A DNA stretch of 31,210 nucleotides, taken from assembly GCA_946479855.1 (NCBI GenBank), contig CAMLHL010000030.1:1-31210 (forward strand), written 5' to 3'. A program made the position numbers and the translations under genes. This document shows, piece by piece, positions 8,078 through 16,440 of this stretch. Within the stretch, counting starts at the first letter, position 1. Each line of letters starts with the position of its first letter. A model generated the notes under the pieces. The model did not search any database and had not been told where the DNA came from. It was given only the letters and a program-made list of their open reading frames with translations. Source of the DNA: an uncultured Pseudomonadota bacterium. Its GTDB lineage: Bacteria > Pseudomonadota > Gammaproteobacteria > Burkholderiales > Rhodocyclaceae.

Positions 8078-9154
8078 ATGAGCGACTTGCCGCCCCCCGC
8101 CCGGATTCCGATCCTTCTCCTCGGCATGCTGTCGCTGGTGGGCGGCGTGCTGGCCGGCCTCTCCCGCCTGGACTGGAACGTTCCGGTGCTGGCTGCAGCT
8201 GCGGCGGGCAGCCACGGCGCGCTCATGATCTCGGCTTTTTTCGGCACGGTGATCAGCCTGGAACGGGCTGTCGCCATCGGCCGCGGCTGGGCCTATCTTG
8301 CCCCGGCCGCGGCCGGGGCCGGCGGCATCGCACTGCTGCTGGGATGGCCCGCCGCCCTCCCCCAACTGCTGGCCGTCACGGCATCCATCGTCATGGTTGC
8401 CGCCAGCGCCAAGGTTTTACTGCGCCTGACCGCACCATTCACCATCGTCCTGGCCATCGGCGCCCTCTGCTGGCTGGTCGGCAACCTGACCTGGCTGGCG
8501 ACGGGCGACATCGGCCGGGCCATTTCCTGGTGGCTGTCCTTCCTCGTCCTGACCATCGCCGGCGAGCGTCTTGAACTGAGCCGCTTTCTCCCGACGCCAG
8601 CGGCGGCCCGACGGATTTTCCATGCCATTGTCGGCGTCGTCCTGGGGGGCAACCTGCTCGCCCTATGGGGGAACGATGCCGGTCTGCCGCTGTTCTCAGC
8701 CGGGCTGCTCGCCCTGGCCCTGTGGCTGCTGCGCTACGACATTGCCTGGCGCAATGCCCGGCTGACCGGCCTGCCCCGATTTGTCGCCATTTGCCTGCTC
8801 GGCGGCTACGCCTGGCTAGCCTTCGCCGGTGCGCTCGGTATTGGCGGCGCCTTCACGGCAGGCAGTCCGTTCCGCGACAGTGCCTTGCATGCGCTGGGTC
8901 TCGGTTTTGTTTTCACGATGGTATTCGGTCACGCACCGATCATCTTTCCGGCGATCACCCGCTTGAAGATTCCCTATCACTGGGTGTTCTATCTGCCCCT
9001 GCTCGCCTTGCACGCTTCGTTGACCCTGCGCATCGCCGGCAGCTTCGCCGACCGCTTCGATCTACGCCGCGAAGCGGCGCTGGCGAATGCCTGCACCTTG
9101 CTGCTATTCGTGGCCATCCTGCTGACCAGCCTGTTCCGGGGGAGGAACAAATGA
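8078..9154 (+). CDS. NnrS-like polytopic membrane protein
   Basis: 358 residues, almost entirely hydrophobic, with roughly ten to twelve membrane helices. Conserved-looking points are HGALMISAFFGTVISLERA near the N-terminus and HALGLGFVFTMVFGHAPII near residue 280, with several histidines in or next to membrane helices that could hold heme or metal. This resembles the NnrS family and related unnamed proteins. NnrS is a heme- and copper-containing membrane protein that helps cells resist NO-derived stress. Assignment to NnrS proper is uncertain; a related uncharacterised family is possible. The stop overlaps the next start by 4 nt (ATGA), giving tight coupling to the hemerythrin gene. Confidence 0.6.
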   Translation: MSDLPPPARIPILLLGMLSLVGGVLAGLSRLDWNVPVLAAAAAGSHGALMISAFFGTVISLERAVAIGRGWAYLAPAAAGAGGIALLLGWPAALPQLLAVTASIVMVAASAKVLLRLTAPFTIVLAIGALCWLVGNLTWLATGDIGRAISWWLSFLVLTIAGERLELSRFLPTPAAARRIFHAIVGVVLGGNLLALWGNDAGLPLFSAGLLALALWLLRYDIAWRNARLTGLPRFVAICLLGGYAWLAFAGALGIGGAFTAGSPFRDSALHALGLGFVFTMVFGHAPIIFPAITRLKIPYHWVFYLPLLALHASLTLRIAGSFADRFDLRREAALANACTLLLFVAILLTSLFRGRNK

Positions 9155-9543
9155 AACGACATGAGAAACTCCAAGATCTGTCACGCGAACACTACGCCGC
9201 CCTGAAGCTTGCCCTGCATGCCAAGCGGGCGGCCCATTCCGGTGAGGGTGCGCAGGTCAGCGCCGCGGCCGAGGCCTGTCGTACCGCGTTCAGCAACGAG
9301 CTTGAGCCACATTTTGTCGTCGAAGAAACCCAGTTGCTGCCCCAACTGCGGCAGGCCGGACAGGTGGACCTGGTCCGCCGCACCGAGCAGGACCACGCCC
9401 TGCTGCGGCAGCTGGCCACGGCACTGAAAGATTACGATGCAGCGGTGTTGCTCAGATTTTCCGAAGCGCTGACCGAGCACGTCCGTTTCGAGGAAAGGGA
9501 AATGTTTGAGGCCATGGAGCAGCATTTTGCCGCCCTGCCATGA
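9151..9543 (+). CDS. Hemerythrin HHE domain protein
   Basis: 130 residues, all helical. HHE-type metal-binding pattern: H in SREHYAAL, HFVVEE (H-x3-E), DHALLRQL and HVRFEE (H-x3-E), consistent with a four-helix bundle holding a di-iron site. No signal peptide, so cytoplasmic. The start at ATG 9151 overlaps the stop of the membrane protein gene and has GGAGG upstream. Non-heme di-iron HHE proteins (for example YtfE/RIC) are linked to NO tolerance and Fe-S repair; a role with the DUF59 and DUF2249 proteins is inferred from the shared operon. It is shorter than YtfE and lacks its N-terminal ScdA domain. The following 156 nt to glpK contain no gene; a short GGCTCG/CGAGCC stem is at 9658-9677. Confidence 0.82.
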   Translation: MKRHEKLQDLSREHYAALKLALHAKRAAHSGEGAQVSAAAEACRTAFSNELEPHFVVEETQLLPQLRQAGQVDLVRRTEQDHALLRQLATALKDYDAAVLLRFSEALTEHVRFEEREMFEAMEQHFAALP

Positions 9544-9699
9544 ATAGCGGCGGCAGCACCTAGCACTCCATGCCGTTCAGGCCGGGCGGCTATCCGGTGA
9601 TCGCCTTCCGCATCGCCGCCCAAAGCCGACAGTGGGGACGCCTTGCCAAGTTTGACGGGCTCGCCTATCGTCGAGCCATTCGTGCAGGAGTGGCCGGCC

Positions 9700-11187
9700 A
9701 TGACATACGTTCTCGCACTGGACCAGGGGACTACCAGCTCCCGGGCCATCGTTTTCGATCAAGCCGGACAACCGGTGGCGATCGCACAACAGGAATTTGC
9801 GCAAAACTACCCGCAGCCGGGCTGGGTCGAGCACGATCCGGAAACCCTCTGGCAAACGCAGGCGGCGGTGGCGATCCAGGCGCTCGAGAAAGCCAGCATC
9901 ACGGCGCGCGAGGTGGCGGCCATCGGCATTGCCAACCAGCGCGAAACCACCTTGCTCTGGGAGCGCAAGAGCGGCAAGGCGGTGGCACCGGCCATTGTCT
10001 GGCAGGACCGGCGCACCGCCGAAACCTGCGCCAAGCTGCGCGCCGCCGGGCGTGAAGCAGCGATTCGCGCCCGCAGCGGACTGCTGCTCGACCCCTATTT
10101 TTCCGCCACCAAGCTGGCCTGGCTGCTCGACCAGCCGGGACTGCGCGCCCGCGCCGAGGCGGGCGAATTGGCCTTTGGTACGGTCGACTGCTGGCTGGCC
10201 TGGAAACTGACCGGTGGCGCGGCGCATGTCACCGATGCCAGCAATGCTTCGCGCACACTCCTCTTCGACCTACGCTCGGGTGACTGGAGCGAAGCACTGC
10301 TCGCCGAATTCGGCATACCGCGCGCCGTACTGCCCCGGGTCGTCGACAGCAGCGGGGTGCTCGGCATGGTCAGCACGGTGCCAGCCCTGGCCGGCCTGCC
10401 GATTGCCGCGCTGGTCGGCGACCAGCAGGGCGCCTTGGCCGGACAAGGCTGTTTTTCCGCCGGTCTGGCCAAGAACACCTATGGCACCGGCTGCTTCCTG
10501 CTGATGCATACCGGTGCCACCCCGCTGGCGCCGCCGCCCGGGCTGCTGTCTACGGTCGCCTGCCGGCGCGGCGGGAGGCTGAGCTATGCGCTGGAGGGCA
10601 GCGTCTTCGTTGGTGGCGCCGTCGTGCAATGGTTGCGCGATGGCCTCGGGCTGGTCGCGCACTCCGGCGAGGTCGAAGCCCTTGCCGGCAGCGTGCCGGA
10701 TACCGGCGGCGTGGCGTTCGTGCCGGCCTTTGTCGGGCTGGGGGCGCCGTACTGGGATGCGCAGGCCCGGGGCGCCATTTTCGGCCTGACGCGCGGCAGC
10801 ACCGCCGCACACATTGCCCGGGCGGCGCTCGAATCGATTGCACTGCAGGTTGCCGACCTGGTCGGTGCCCTTGAACAGGAATCCGCGTTGCCGCTGGCCG
10901 AATTGCGTGTCGACGGCGGTGCGGCGGCCAACAATCTGCTGCTGCAATTGCAGGCAGACTTGCTGGGGCGGCCGGTAGTTCGGCCACAGGTCACGGAAAC
11001 CACCGCCCTCGGCGCCGCCTACCTGGCCGGGCTGGCGGTCGGCTTCTGGCGGGATGAAGGCGAACTGGCCAGCCTATGGCGGGCCGAACGGCGCTTCGAG
11101 CCCAACTTGCCGACGGCCGAGGTACAAGCCATCAAAAAGCGCTGGCAGGAAGCCGTCAGCCGTTGCCGGCACTGGGTCGCTGCATGA
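9700..11187 (+). CDS. glpK: Glycerol kinase
   Basis: 495 residues, normal for GlpK. Phosphorylates glycerol to sn-glycerol 3-phosphate with ATP in the cytoplasm. FGGY-kinase landmarks: phosphate-binding [13 protein letters not shown] at the N-terminus, [37 protein letters not shown], and the C-terminal [19 protein letters not shown] signature. Start at ATG 9700, placing the DQGTTSSR motif right after the N-terminus, with CAGGAG 9 nt upstream; the longer frame back to 9643 has no family similarity. The stop overlaps glpD by 4 nt, so kinase and dehydrogenase are made together. No glpF transporter or glpR repressor lies nearby. Confidence 0.95.
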   Translation: MTYVLALDQGTTSSRAIVFDQAGQPVAIAQQEFAQNYPQPGWVEHDPETLWQTQAAVAIQALEKASITAREVAAIGIANQRETTLLWERKSGKAVAPAIVWQDRRTAETCAKLRAAGREAAIRARSGLLLDPYFSATKLAWLLDQPGLRARAEAGELAFGTVDCWLAWKLTGGAAHVTDASNASRTLLFDLRSGDWSEALLAEFGIPRAVLPRVVDSSGVLGMVSTVPALAGLPIAALVGDQQGALAGQGCFSAGLAKNTYGTGCFLLMHTGATPLAPPPGLLSTVACRRGGRLSYALEGSVFVGGAVVQWLRDGLGLVAHSGEVEALAGSVPDTGGVAFVPAFVGLGAPYWDAQARGAIFGLTRGSTAAHIARAALESIALQVADLVGALEQESALPLAELRVDGGAAANNLLLQLQADLLGRPVVRPQVTETTALGAAYLAGLAVGFWRDEGELASLWRAERRFEPNLPTAEVQAIKKRWQEAVSRCRHWVAA

Positions 11188-12677
11188 AACGCGAGGCGAT
11201 GCTGGCACGGGCCGCCGAATCAGCCCGTGGCTGGGATTTGCTGGTCATCGGCGGCGGCGCCACCGGGCTGGGCATCGCGCTCGATGCGGCGGCGCGCGGC
11301 CATGCCGTCTTGCTGGCCGAACGCGACGACTTCGCCAAGGGCACCTCCGGTCGTTCGACCAAGCTGATCCACGGCGGCGTCCGCTACCTGCAGCAGGGCA
11401 AGATCGGGCTGGTCGTCGAAGCACTGCAGGAACGCGACCGTCTCCGTCGCAATGCGCCACATCTGGTCCATGAGCTGGCCTTCATCGTGCCGAGCTACGC
11501 CTGGTGGGAATCGCCGTTCTACGGTATAGGCCTGAAGCTCTACGACCTGCTGGCCGGCCGCCATGGTTTTGCCACCTCCCGGCATCTCGAACGGGCGGAG
11601 GTCATCGCTGCCTTGCCGACCATCGCGACGACCGGCTTATGCGGCGGCACCCGCTATGTCGACGGCCAGTTCGACGATGCCCGGCTGGCGGTCGCACTGG
11701 CCCAAACCGCCGTCCAGCAAGGGGCCACGCTGGTCAATTATTGTCCGGTGCTGGCCTTGCGCAAGGAGGATGGCCGAATATGCGGCGCGACCCTGCACGA
11801 TGACGAAGCTGGCAAGACGTTCGAAGTGACAGCCCGCGTCGTGATCAACGCGACCGGGGCGTTTTGCGACGAAATTCGCCGCCTCGACGATCCACAGGCC
11901 AGCGCACTGATTGCCCCCAGCCAGGGCGCGCACCTGGTCCTGCCGCGCCATTTCCTGCCGGGCACCAGCGCCCTGCTGGTGCCGCACACGGCCGACGGCC
12001 GGGTCATTTTCATCATCCCCTGGCAGGATCGCGTGCTGGTCGGCACCACCGACACCCCGGTGAGGTGCGCGCAGCCGGAGCCAATTCCGCAGGCCGCGGA
12101 GATCGATTTCCTGCTCGCCACGGCCAATCGCTACCTGGCTGCCCCGGCCGGCCGGGGCGATATCCTGTCGGTGTTCTGCGGCATCCGGCCGCTGGTTGCC
12201 TCAGCAGGCAGCAGCACGGCGACACTGTCGCGCGAGCATACCCTGCAGGTCGCTCAGCAATCCGGCTTGCTGAGCGTGGCTGGCGGCAAGTGGACGACCT
12301 ACCGGCGCATGGCCGAGGAGGCGGTCGATCTGGCCGAGCGCCTCGGCCATCTGGCACCCCGCCCTTGCCTGACGGCAGATCTGCCGATTGCCGCGCCCAG
12401 CCTCGCCGCCACCTCGCCGCCACTGCATCCGGCGCTGCCGCTGACGGCTGGCGAAGTGCGGCGTGCTTGCCGGGAAGAAATGGCCCGCCGCGTCGAGGAT
12501 GTGCTGGCCCGCCGCAGCGCCTGCCTGCTGCTCGATGCGGCAGCCGCCATCGCCATCGCCCCGGCAGTGGCCCGTTTGATGGCCGAAGAGCTCGGGCGCG
12601 ACGAGGCTTGGGCGGGGCATGAAACCGAGGCGTTCACGAAGCTGGCCGCCAACTACCGGGCGCCGCTTCCCGACTGA
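11184..12677 (+). CDS. glpD: Aerobic glycerol-3-phosphate dehydrogenase, FAD-dependent
   Basis: 497 residues. Oxidises glycerol 3-phosphate to dihydroxyacetone phosphate and passes electrons to quinone at the inner membrane. Dinucleotide fold [18 protein letters not shown] at the N-terminus, then the [21 protein letters not shown] family signature region, [23 protein letters not shown], and a C-terminal helical DAO_C domain. Start at ATG 11184 overlaps the glpK stop (ATGA). The stop codon TGA at 12675-12677 directly touches the reverse-complement stop of nirH, so the two genes run head-on with no gap between them and no terminator hairpin that I can see. Confidence 0.95.
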   Translation: MKREAMLARAAESARGWDLLVIGGGATGLGIALDAAARGHAVLLAERDDFAKGTSGRSTKLIHGGVRYLQQGKIGLVVEALQERDRLRRNAPHLVHELAFIVPSYAWWESPFYGIGLKLYDLLAGRHGFATSRHLERAEVIAALPTIATTGLCGGTRYVDGQFDDARLAVALAQTAVQQGATLVNYCPVLALRKEDGRICGATLHDDEAGKTFEVTARVVINATGAFCDEIRRLDDPQASALIAPSQGAHLVLPRHFLPGTSALLVPHTADGRVIFIIPWQDRVLVGTTDTPVRCAQPEPIPQAAEIDFLLATANRYLAAPAGRGDILSVFCGIRPLVASAGSSTATLSREHTLQVAQQSGLLSVAGGKWTTYRRMAEEAVDLAERLGHLAPRPCLTADLPIAAPSLAATSPPLHPALPLTAGEVRRACREEMARRVEDVLARRSACLLLDAAAAIAIAPAVARLMAEELGRDEAWAGHETEAFTKLAANYRAPLPD

Positions 12678-13154
12678 TCAACCGGCGATGCGCAGGCCGG
12701 CTTTTTTGAGTATTCTCGTTGAATAGAGGATGTCGTCAGCCCGGCAGGCGGCCCCGAGCAAGGCGCGGATTTCGGCGGCCTTGGCCGAACATTCGTCGCG
12801 CGTCGCACCATGGACCATGGCAAACAGGTTGTACGGCCAGGCTGGCCGGGCTCGCGGCCGGCGATAGCAATGGGTGACGAATTCAAGGGCCCCGATCCGG
12901 GTGCCGAGTTCGTCGACCTGCTCGTCGGCGACATCCCAGACCGTCATGCCGTTGGCCGTCCAGCCGATAGCGTAGTGGTTGGGGACGGCACCGATGCGAC
13001 GGATAGCCCCCGAGCCCAGCATCGTCCGCAGCCGCCGCATGACCTCCTCGGCACTCAGGCCGAGCTGCTCGGCGAGGGCATCATAGGGGCGCGGCACCAG
13101 CGGCAGGCCGCTTTGCGTGGCGACAATCAGCGCGCGGTCGATGTCGTCGATCAC
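12678..13154 (-). CDS. nirH: Siroheme decarboxylase subunit NirH (heme d1 synthesis)
   Basis: 158 residues of the AsnC/Lrp-like NirDLGH family: an N-terminal helix-turn-helix-like part (IDDIDRALIVATQSGLPL, then LGLSAEEVMRRLRTML) and a C-terminal ferredoxin-like part with THCYRRPRARPAWPYNLF. The CYRRP plus PYNLF-x-MVHG pattern is that of NirL/NirH. NirD, L, G and H together convert siroheme to 12,18-didecarboxysiroheme, an intermediate of heme d1. GTG start at 13154 chosen because it overlaps the nirG stop (GTGA); the frame could extend upstream but only into nirG. Last gene of the nir operon here; in many denitrifiers nirJ follows, but here glpD does. Confidence 0.85.
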   Translation of the reverse strand: MIDDIDRALIVATQSGLPLVPRPYDALAEQLGLSAEEVMRRLRTMLGSGAIRRIGAVPNHYAIGWTANGMTVWDVADEQVDELGTRIGALEFVTHCYRRPRARPAWPYNLFAMVHGATRDECSAKAAEIRALLGAACRADDILYSTRILKKAGLRIAG

Positions 13155-13621
13155 AGCCGCGCCTCCAGCTTCATCTCGACAAAATATTCGCGCTCCTTGG
13201 GAAAGGCATAGACCGGCAGGCCGGTGTCGCACTCGATGCGGGTAATCGCCTCGGCAATGCCGTCGCGCGTTTCGGTAGCCAGCACGAACCACATGTTCAG
13301 GGCGTGCTCGCGGCGATAGTTGTGCGCGACCTGGGGCAGCGCGTTAACCAGCGCCGCAACCTCGTCGTAGCGCTCTTCGGGCGCCGCCAGCGCAGCGAGC
13401 ACGAAGGCACCGCCCATTGCCTCGACCTGGAACATCGGGCCGAAGCGGGTCAGCACCTTGTCGGCCAGCAGGCGCTGCAGGCGTTGCAGCAATTCCTCCT
13501 CGCTGATCCCCAGTTGTCCGGCGGCCTCGGCATAAGGACGTTCGCAGATCGGGAAATCACCCTGCAATTTCGCCAGGATTTGCCGGTCGACCGCATCATT
13601 CAATACCCCGCGGGACGTCAT
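13151..13621 (-). CDS. nirG: Siroheme decarboxylase subunit NirG (heme d1 synthesis)
   Basis: 156 residues from the chosen ATG at 13621, which lies 4 nt after the nirDL stop; in-frame starts at 13633 and 13645 would overlap nirDL. AsnC/Lrp-like fold: DRQILAKLQGDFPICERPY, LGISEEELLQRLQRLL, then VAHNYRREHALNMWFVLA. The HNY-x-REH and N-MWF pattern is shared with NirD (first half of the upstream fusion), which, with its position after nirL, supports NirG rather than NirH. It works with NirDL and NirH in decarboxylating siroheme. Overlap of 4 nt with nirH indicates translational coupling. Confidence 0.85.
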   Translation of the reverse strand: MTSRGVLNDAVDRQILAKLQGDFPICERPYAEAAGQLGISEEELLQRLQRLLADKVLTRFGPMFQVEAMGGAFVLAALAAPEERYDEVAALVNALPQVAHNYRREHALNMWFVLATETRDGIAEAITRIECDTGLPVYAFPKEREYFVEMKLEARL

Positions 13622-13625
13622 GGAC

Positions 13626-14600
13626 TCACGCATAGCGGGCGCCATTCTGTTTGAAGCGGGTCAGCGAGAAGAGGATTTCGTGGGCGGCATCGCCCAGCCC
13701 GTGGCGTTGGCGCAGCTCGGCAATGGTCGCTTCCACTTCGCCGCGTTCACGGCCATGAATCATGCAAAACAGGTTGTACGGCCACTCGGGCAGGCGGCGC
13801 GGCCGGCGGTAGCAGAGCGTGACGGCCGGCTCCTCGGCCAGGGCGCGGCCGATGTCGCTGACCCGGTCATCAGGAATATCATGGACCAGCATGGCGTTGG
13901 CCCGGAAACCAAGTTCGTGGTGGCGGACGACGACGCCGAAGCGCTTGATCGCCCCTTCCTCCAGCCAGCGGCGGATGCGGCCGAGAACTTCCGGCTCCGA
14001 GGCGCCGATGCGCTCGGCGATCAGCGCAAACGGCCGGATGAACAGCGGCAGCCCTTCCTGCAGCACGGAAACCAGCCGGCGTTCGGCTTCGTCCATCAGG
14101 GCCACCGGCTGCACTTTCTGGGCCGTGGCAACGCATTTCTGCTTGTCGCCGTTCAGGCAGAAACCGAGGTCGATATGAAACTCCTCGAGCAGGGGCAGCA
14201 CCAGCAACGGATAGCCGGCGGCCTGTTCGATGGCGCCGAGGCTGGCCTGCAAACGCCCTTCGCTGGCCGCAGTGACGACGAACCAGAGGTTGTAGCGATG
14301 CTCGCGCTCATAGTTGTGATTGACCTCGGGGAAGCGGTTGACCGCCGCCGCGACCGCCTCCAGCTTTTCCGGCGGCACGGCCATCGCCGCCAGCGTCGAG
14401 GCACCGATCCGCTTCGGCGCGAAGACCGCGCCAACCCGAGAAATTTTGCCTTCCCGACGCAGATTTTCCAGCCGGCCGAGGACGACTTTCTCGCCAACCC
14501 CCAGGCGCGATGCCAGCTCGGCGAAAGGGGCCGGGCAAAGCGGGAAATCGCGCTGGAAGTCGTTGAGCAACTGGAAGTCGAGGCTGCTGTCCATCGCCAT
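13626..14600 (-). CDS. nirDL: Fused siroheme decarboxylase NirDL (heme d1 synthesis)
   Basis: 324 residues made of two AsnC/Lrp-like modules in one chain. Module 1 (~1-150) is NirD-like: LNDFQRDFPLCPAPF, VNHNYEREHRYNLWFVV. Module 2 (~165-324) is NirL-like: DEAERRLVSVLQEGLPL, TLCYRRPRRLPEWPYNLF, CMIHGRERGEVE. A linker containing FCLNGDKQKCVATAQ joins them. In Pseudomonas these are two genes; fused NirDL proteins are known in other denitrifiers such as Hydrogenobacter. The protein decarboxylates the C12 and C18 acetates of siroheme. Start at 14600 (ATG), or two codons later; 8 nt after nirF. Confidence 0.92.
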   Translation of the reverse strand: MAMDSSLDFQLLNDFQRDFPLCPAPFAELASRLGVGEKVVLGRLENLRREGKISRVGAVFAPKRIGASTLAAMAVPPEKLEAVAAAVNRFPEVNHNYEREHRYNLWFVVTAASEGRLQASLGAIEQAAGYPLLVLPLLEEFHIDLGFCLNGDKQKCVATAQKVQPVALMDEAERRLVSVLQEGLPLFIRPFALIAERIGASEPEVLGRIRRWLEEGAIKRFGVVVRHHELGFRANAMLVHDIPDDRVSDIGRALAEEPAVTLCYRRPRRLPEWPYNLFCMIHGRERGEVEATIAELRQRHGLGDAAHEILFSLTRFKQNGARYA

Positions 14601-14608
14601 TGAATCCG

Positions 14609-15772
14609 TCAGAAACCGATGCGCGCGGCGCGCGAGGTGAAGAAGATGCCGGACGGGCTGTCGGCTGCGATTTCGCCCAGCAGGGCGAAATTCTCGGTGT
14701 TGTAAATGACCACCTTGTTGTCGTCGCGCGCAGAGAGCCAGACGTTCTCACCGCGCGGCGCGAATTCCATGTGCAGGATCCCCTTGCCCGGCGCCATACG
14801 GTGCACGACCGCACCGGCCAGCGTATCAATGACATCGACCTTGCCATTATCCGGGAAGGCAAAATTGACCCAGATCTGCCGCCCATCCGGTCGCGCCATC
14901 ACGAAGACCGGCTGGCCGCGCACCGGGATGCGGCCAACTTCCTTCCAGGTGGCGACATCGACGATCAGCACTTCATGACGACCGATCGCCGGCAGGTAGG
15001 CTTTGCCTTGGGCCACCGACCAGCCGCGCAGGTGCGGCATTTTGAAGACCGGCAGCTTTTCCTCGCCTCGGCCATAATTTTCGAGAATCTTGCGGGCGCC
15101 CTTTTCCGGCTGCCAGAGATCGAGCAGGGCGATCCCGTCTTCGCCAAACAACCCGGCCATAAAATGGCGACCATCCGGCGTCACCAGGCCGTCATAGGGC
15201 TGGCTGCCGGCCGGGAAGCGTTGCGTCGTCGGCTGTTTCGGGTTGCTGAAATCGCTGACCCAGATTTCGCCACCTTCGAACAGTGCGTAAGCAAACTTGT
15301 TGCCCGGAACGTCGGCCAGGCCAACGACTTTGGAGAACTTGCCCGGCGCATATTCGGCCGGGACTTCTGAAAGCAGTTCAAGCGTTTCGGCGTCGAAGGC
15401 CTTGATGCCGCCTGGCGTATAGTTCTGGGCGACGACGATGCGGCCATCCTGCGAGATCGAGCCGCCGATGGAATTGCCGGACTGGATGATGCGCCTGACG
15501 ATCTTCGCTTCGAGCAGATCGATCTTGGTCAACCCGCCGTCGCGGCCGAAAATGAAGGCGTAACGCCCGTCGCGCGAATAGACGGCGGAAGCGTGGGAGA
15601 GATCGCCCAGACCGCCGATGCGGGCATACGGCTGGCGCGAGGTGGTATTCACCAGGGTGACGTTACCGCTGGCCCGCTCGATGATCAGGCCGAGATCGCC
15701 GGTGCCGCGCAGTTGCGGACCGGCGCAGGCATTGAGCAAGAGGACAAGAAACAAACTTAGCAGCAGGCGCAT
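14609..15772 (-). CDS. nirF: Heme d1 biosynthesis protein NirF, predicted lipoprotein
   Basis: 387 residues with the beta-propeller repeats of the NirF/NirN/d1-domain group (for example GGSISQDGRIVVAQNY, PYDGLVTPDGRHFMAGLFG, PVFVMARPDGRQIWV). A lipoprotein signal is clear: hydrophobic residues 3-13, then LNAC with Cys16 as the lipidation site, so it is probably anchored in the periplasm. NirF acts late in d1 heme formation, after NirJ. His60 in LSHASAVYSRDGRYAF is a candidate for the conserved d1-binding histidine. 7 nt after nirC and 8 nt before nirDL. Confidence 0.93.
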   Translation of the reverse strand: MRLLLSLFLVLLLNACAGPQLRGTGDLGLIIERASGNVTLVNTTSRQPYARIGGLGDLSHASAVYSRDGRYAFIFGRDGGLTKIDLLEAKIVRRIIQSGNSIGGSISQDGRIVVAQNYTPGGIKAFDAETLELLSEVPAEYAPGKFSKVVGLADVPGNKFAYALFEGGEIWVSDFSNPKQPTTQRFPAGSQPYDGLVTPDGRHFMAGLFGEDGIALLDLWQPEKGARKILENYGRGEEKLPVFKMPHLRGWSVAQGKAYLPAIGRHEVLIVDVATWKEVGRIPVRGQPVFVMARPDGRQIWVNFAFPDNGKVDVIDTLAGAVVHRMAPGKGILHMEFAPRGENVWLSARDDNKVVIYNTENFALLGEIAADSPSGIFFTSRAARIGF

Positions 15773-15779
15773 GACGTTC

Positions 15780-16091
15780 TCACTTGGGGAATTCGGTCAT
15801 CAGTTTATCGACTATCCACGCCGCTTCAGCTTCCGACATGAATTGCTGCCACGGCGGCATCGGCGTACCCGGACGGCCGTAGTAGATGGTTGCCGCCAGG
15901 CCGTCGGCCGGCTTGCCATGCAGGCTTTCCGGCAACAGCGCCGGGCCCAGCCCCCCCTTCAGCGTCATGCCGTGGCAGGAGCCGCAGTCCTGGCGGACCA
16001 GGCGGACCAGCTCTTTTTGCCGGGACGCATCGGGCTCGGCGGCGAATGCTGCGGTCGACACCATCAAAAGGGCAAAGACGAAATTATTCAC
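15780..16091 (-). CDS. nirC: Periplasmic c-type cytochrome NirC (cytochrome c55X-like)
   Basis: 103 residues from a GTG start at 16091. Signal peptide (NNFVFALLMVSTAAFA), then one heme c motif, CGSCH, with the C-terminal M-P-P-W as likely Met ligand region (GTPMPPWQQFMSEAEAAWIV), ending in a helix. Typical mono-heme NirC, which can feed electrons to NirS or take part in d1 maturation. Start is uncertain: TTG codons at 16097 and 16103 would extend it by 2 or 4 residues; the GGGAG before them fits the TTG at 16097 best. All choices overlap the end of the cupredoxin gene, so the two are coupled. Confidence 0.87.
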   Translation of the reverse strand: MNNFVFALLMVSTAAFAAEPDASRQKELVRLVRQDCGSCHGMTLKGGLGPALLPESLHGKPADGLAATIYYGRPGTPMPPWQQFMSEAEAAWIVDKLMTEFPK

Positions 16092-16434
16092 CGACAACGA
16101 CAACTCCCTTCATTTCGGGATGCGGCCCGCAATGATACTCGTAGCGCCCAGCTTGCTCGAAGCGGCGCTGCCAGCTTTCGTCGGGGAAAAGACGCTCGGA
16201 CTCCAGGCCGCCTTCGGCCGGAAAGACCACGGAATGACTGGTCCGTTTTTCCTGATTGCGCCAGCGCACGCTGTCGCCAGCCTGGATACTGATTTCCGGC
16301 GGCACGAACCGGTAGCCCTCGATGCGCACCTCGACGACATGCTCGGCCAGCGCGGAAATAGAAAAGAGCGCCAGCCCAAGCGGCGCTCCTTTCAGCCACC
16401 GCCATCCGGGGTGCATCATGATTCCGGATGGCAT
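16084..16434 (-). CDS. Amicyanin-like type I blue copper protein (cupredoxin)
   Basis: 116 residues: a signal peptide-like hydrophobic stretch (GAPLGLALFSISALA, ~16-30) and a plastocyanin-type domain (FVPPEISIQAGDSVRWRN). Predicted copper ligands are His67, Cys102, His105 and Met108, in CGPHPEM; the C-x2-H-x2-M spacing is the short loop of amicyanin, not the longer x4 loop of pseudoazurin or plastocyanin. It should be a periplasmic one-electron carrier. Between the EB_dh cytochrome (6 nt away) and nirC (overlapping), it is a candidate electron donor to NirS or to its cytochrome partner; that is inference. ATG 16434 used; ATG 16416 is also possible and has a better-placed CCGGA. Confidence 0.85.
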   Translation of the reverse strand: MPSGIMMHPGWRWLKGAPLGLALFSISALAEHVVEVRIEGYRFVPPEISIQAGDSVRWRNQEKRTSHSVVFPAEGGLESERLFPDESWQRRFEQAGRYEYHCGPHPEMKGVVVVGE

Positions 16435-16440
16435 GCGGGA

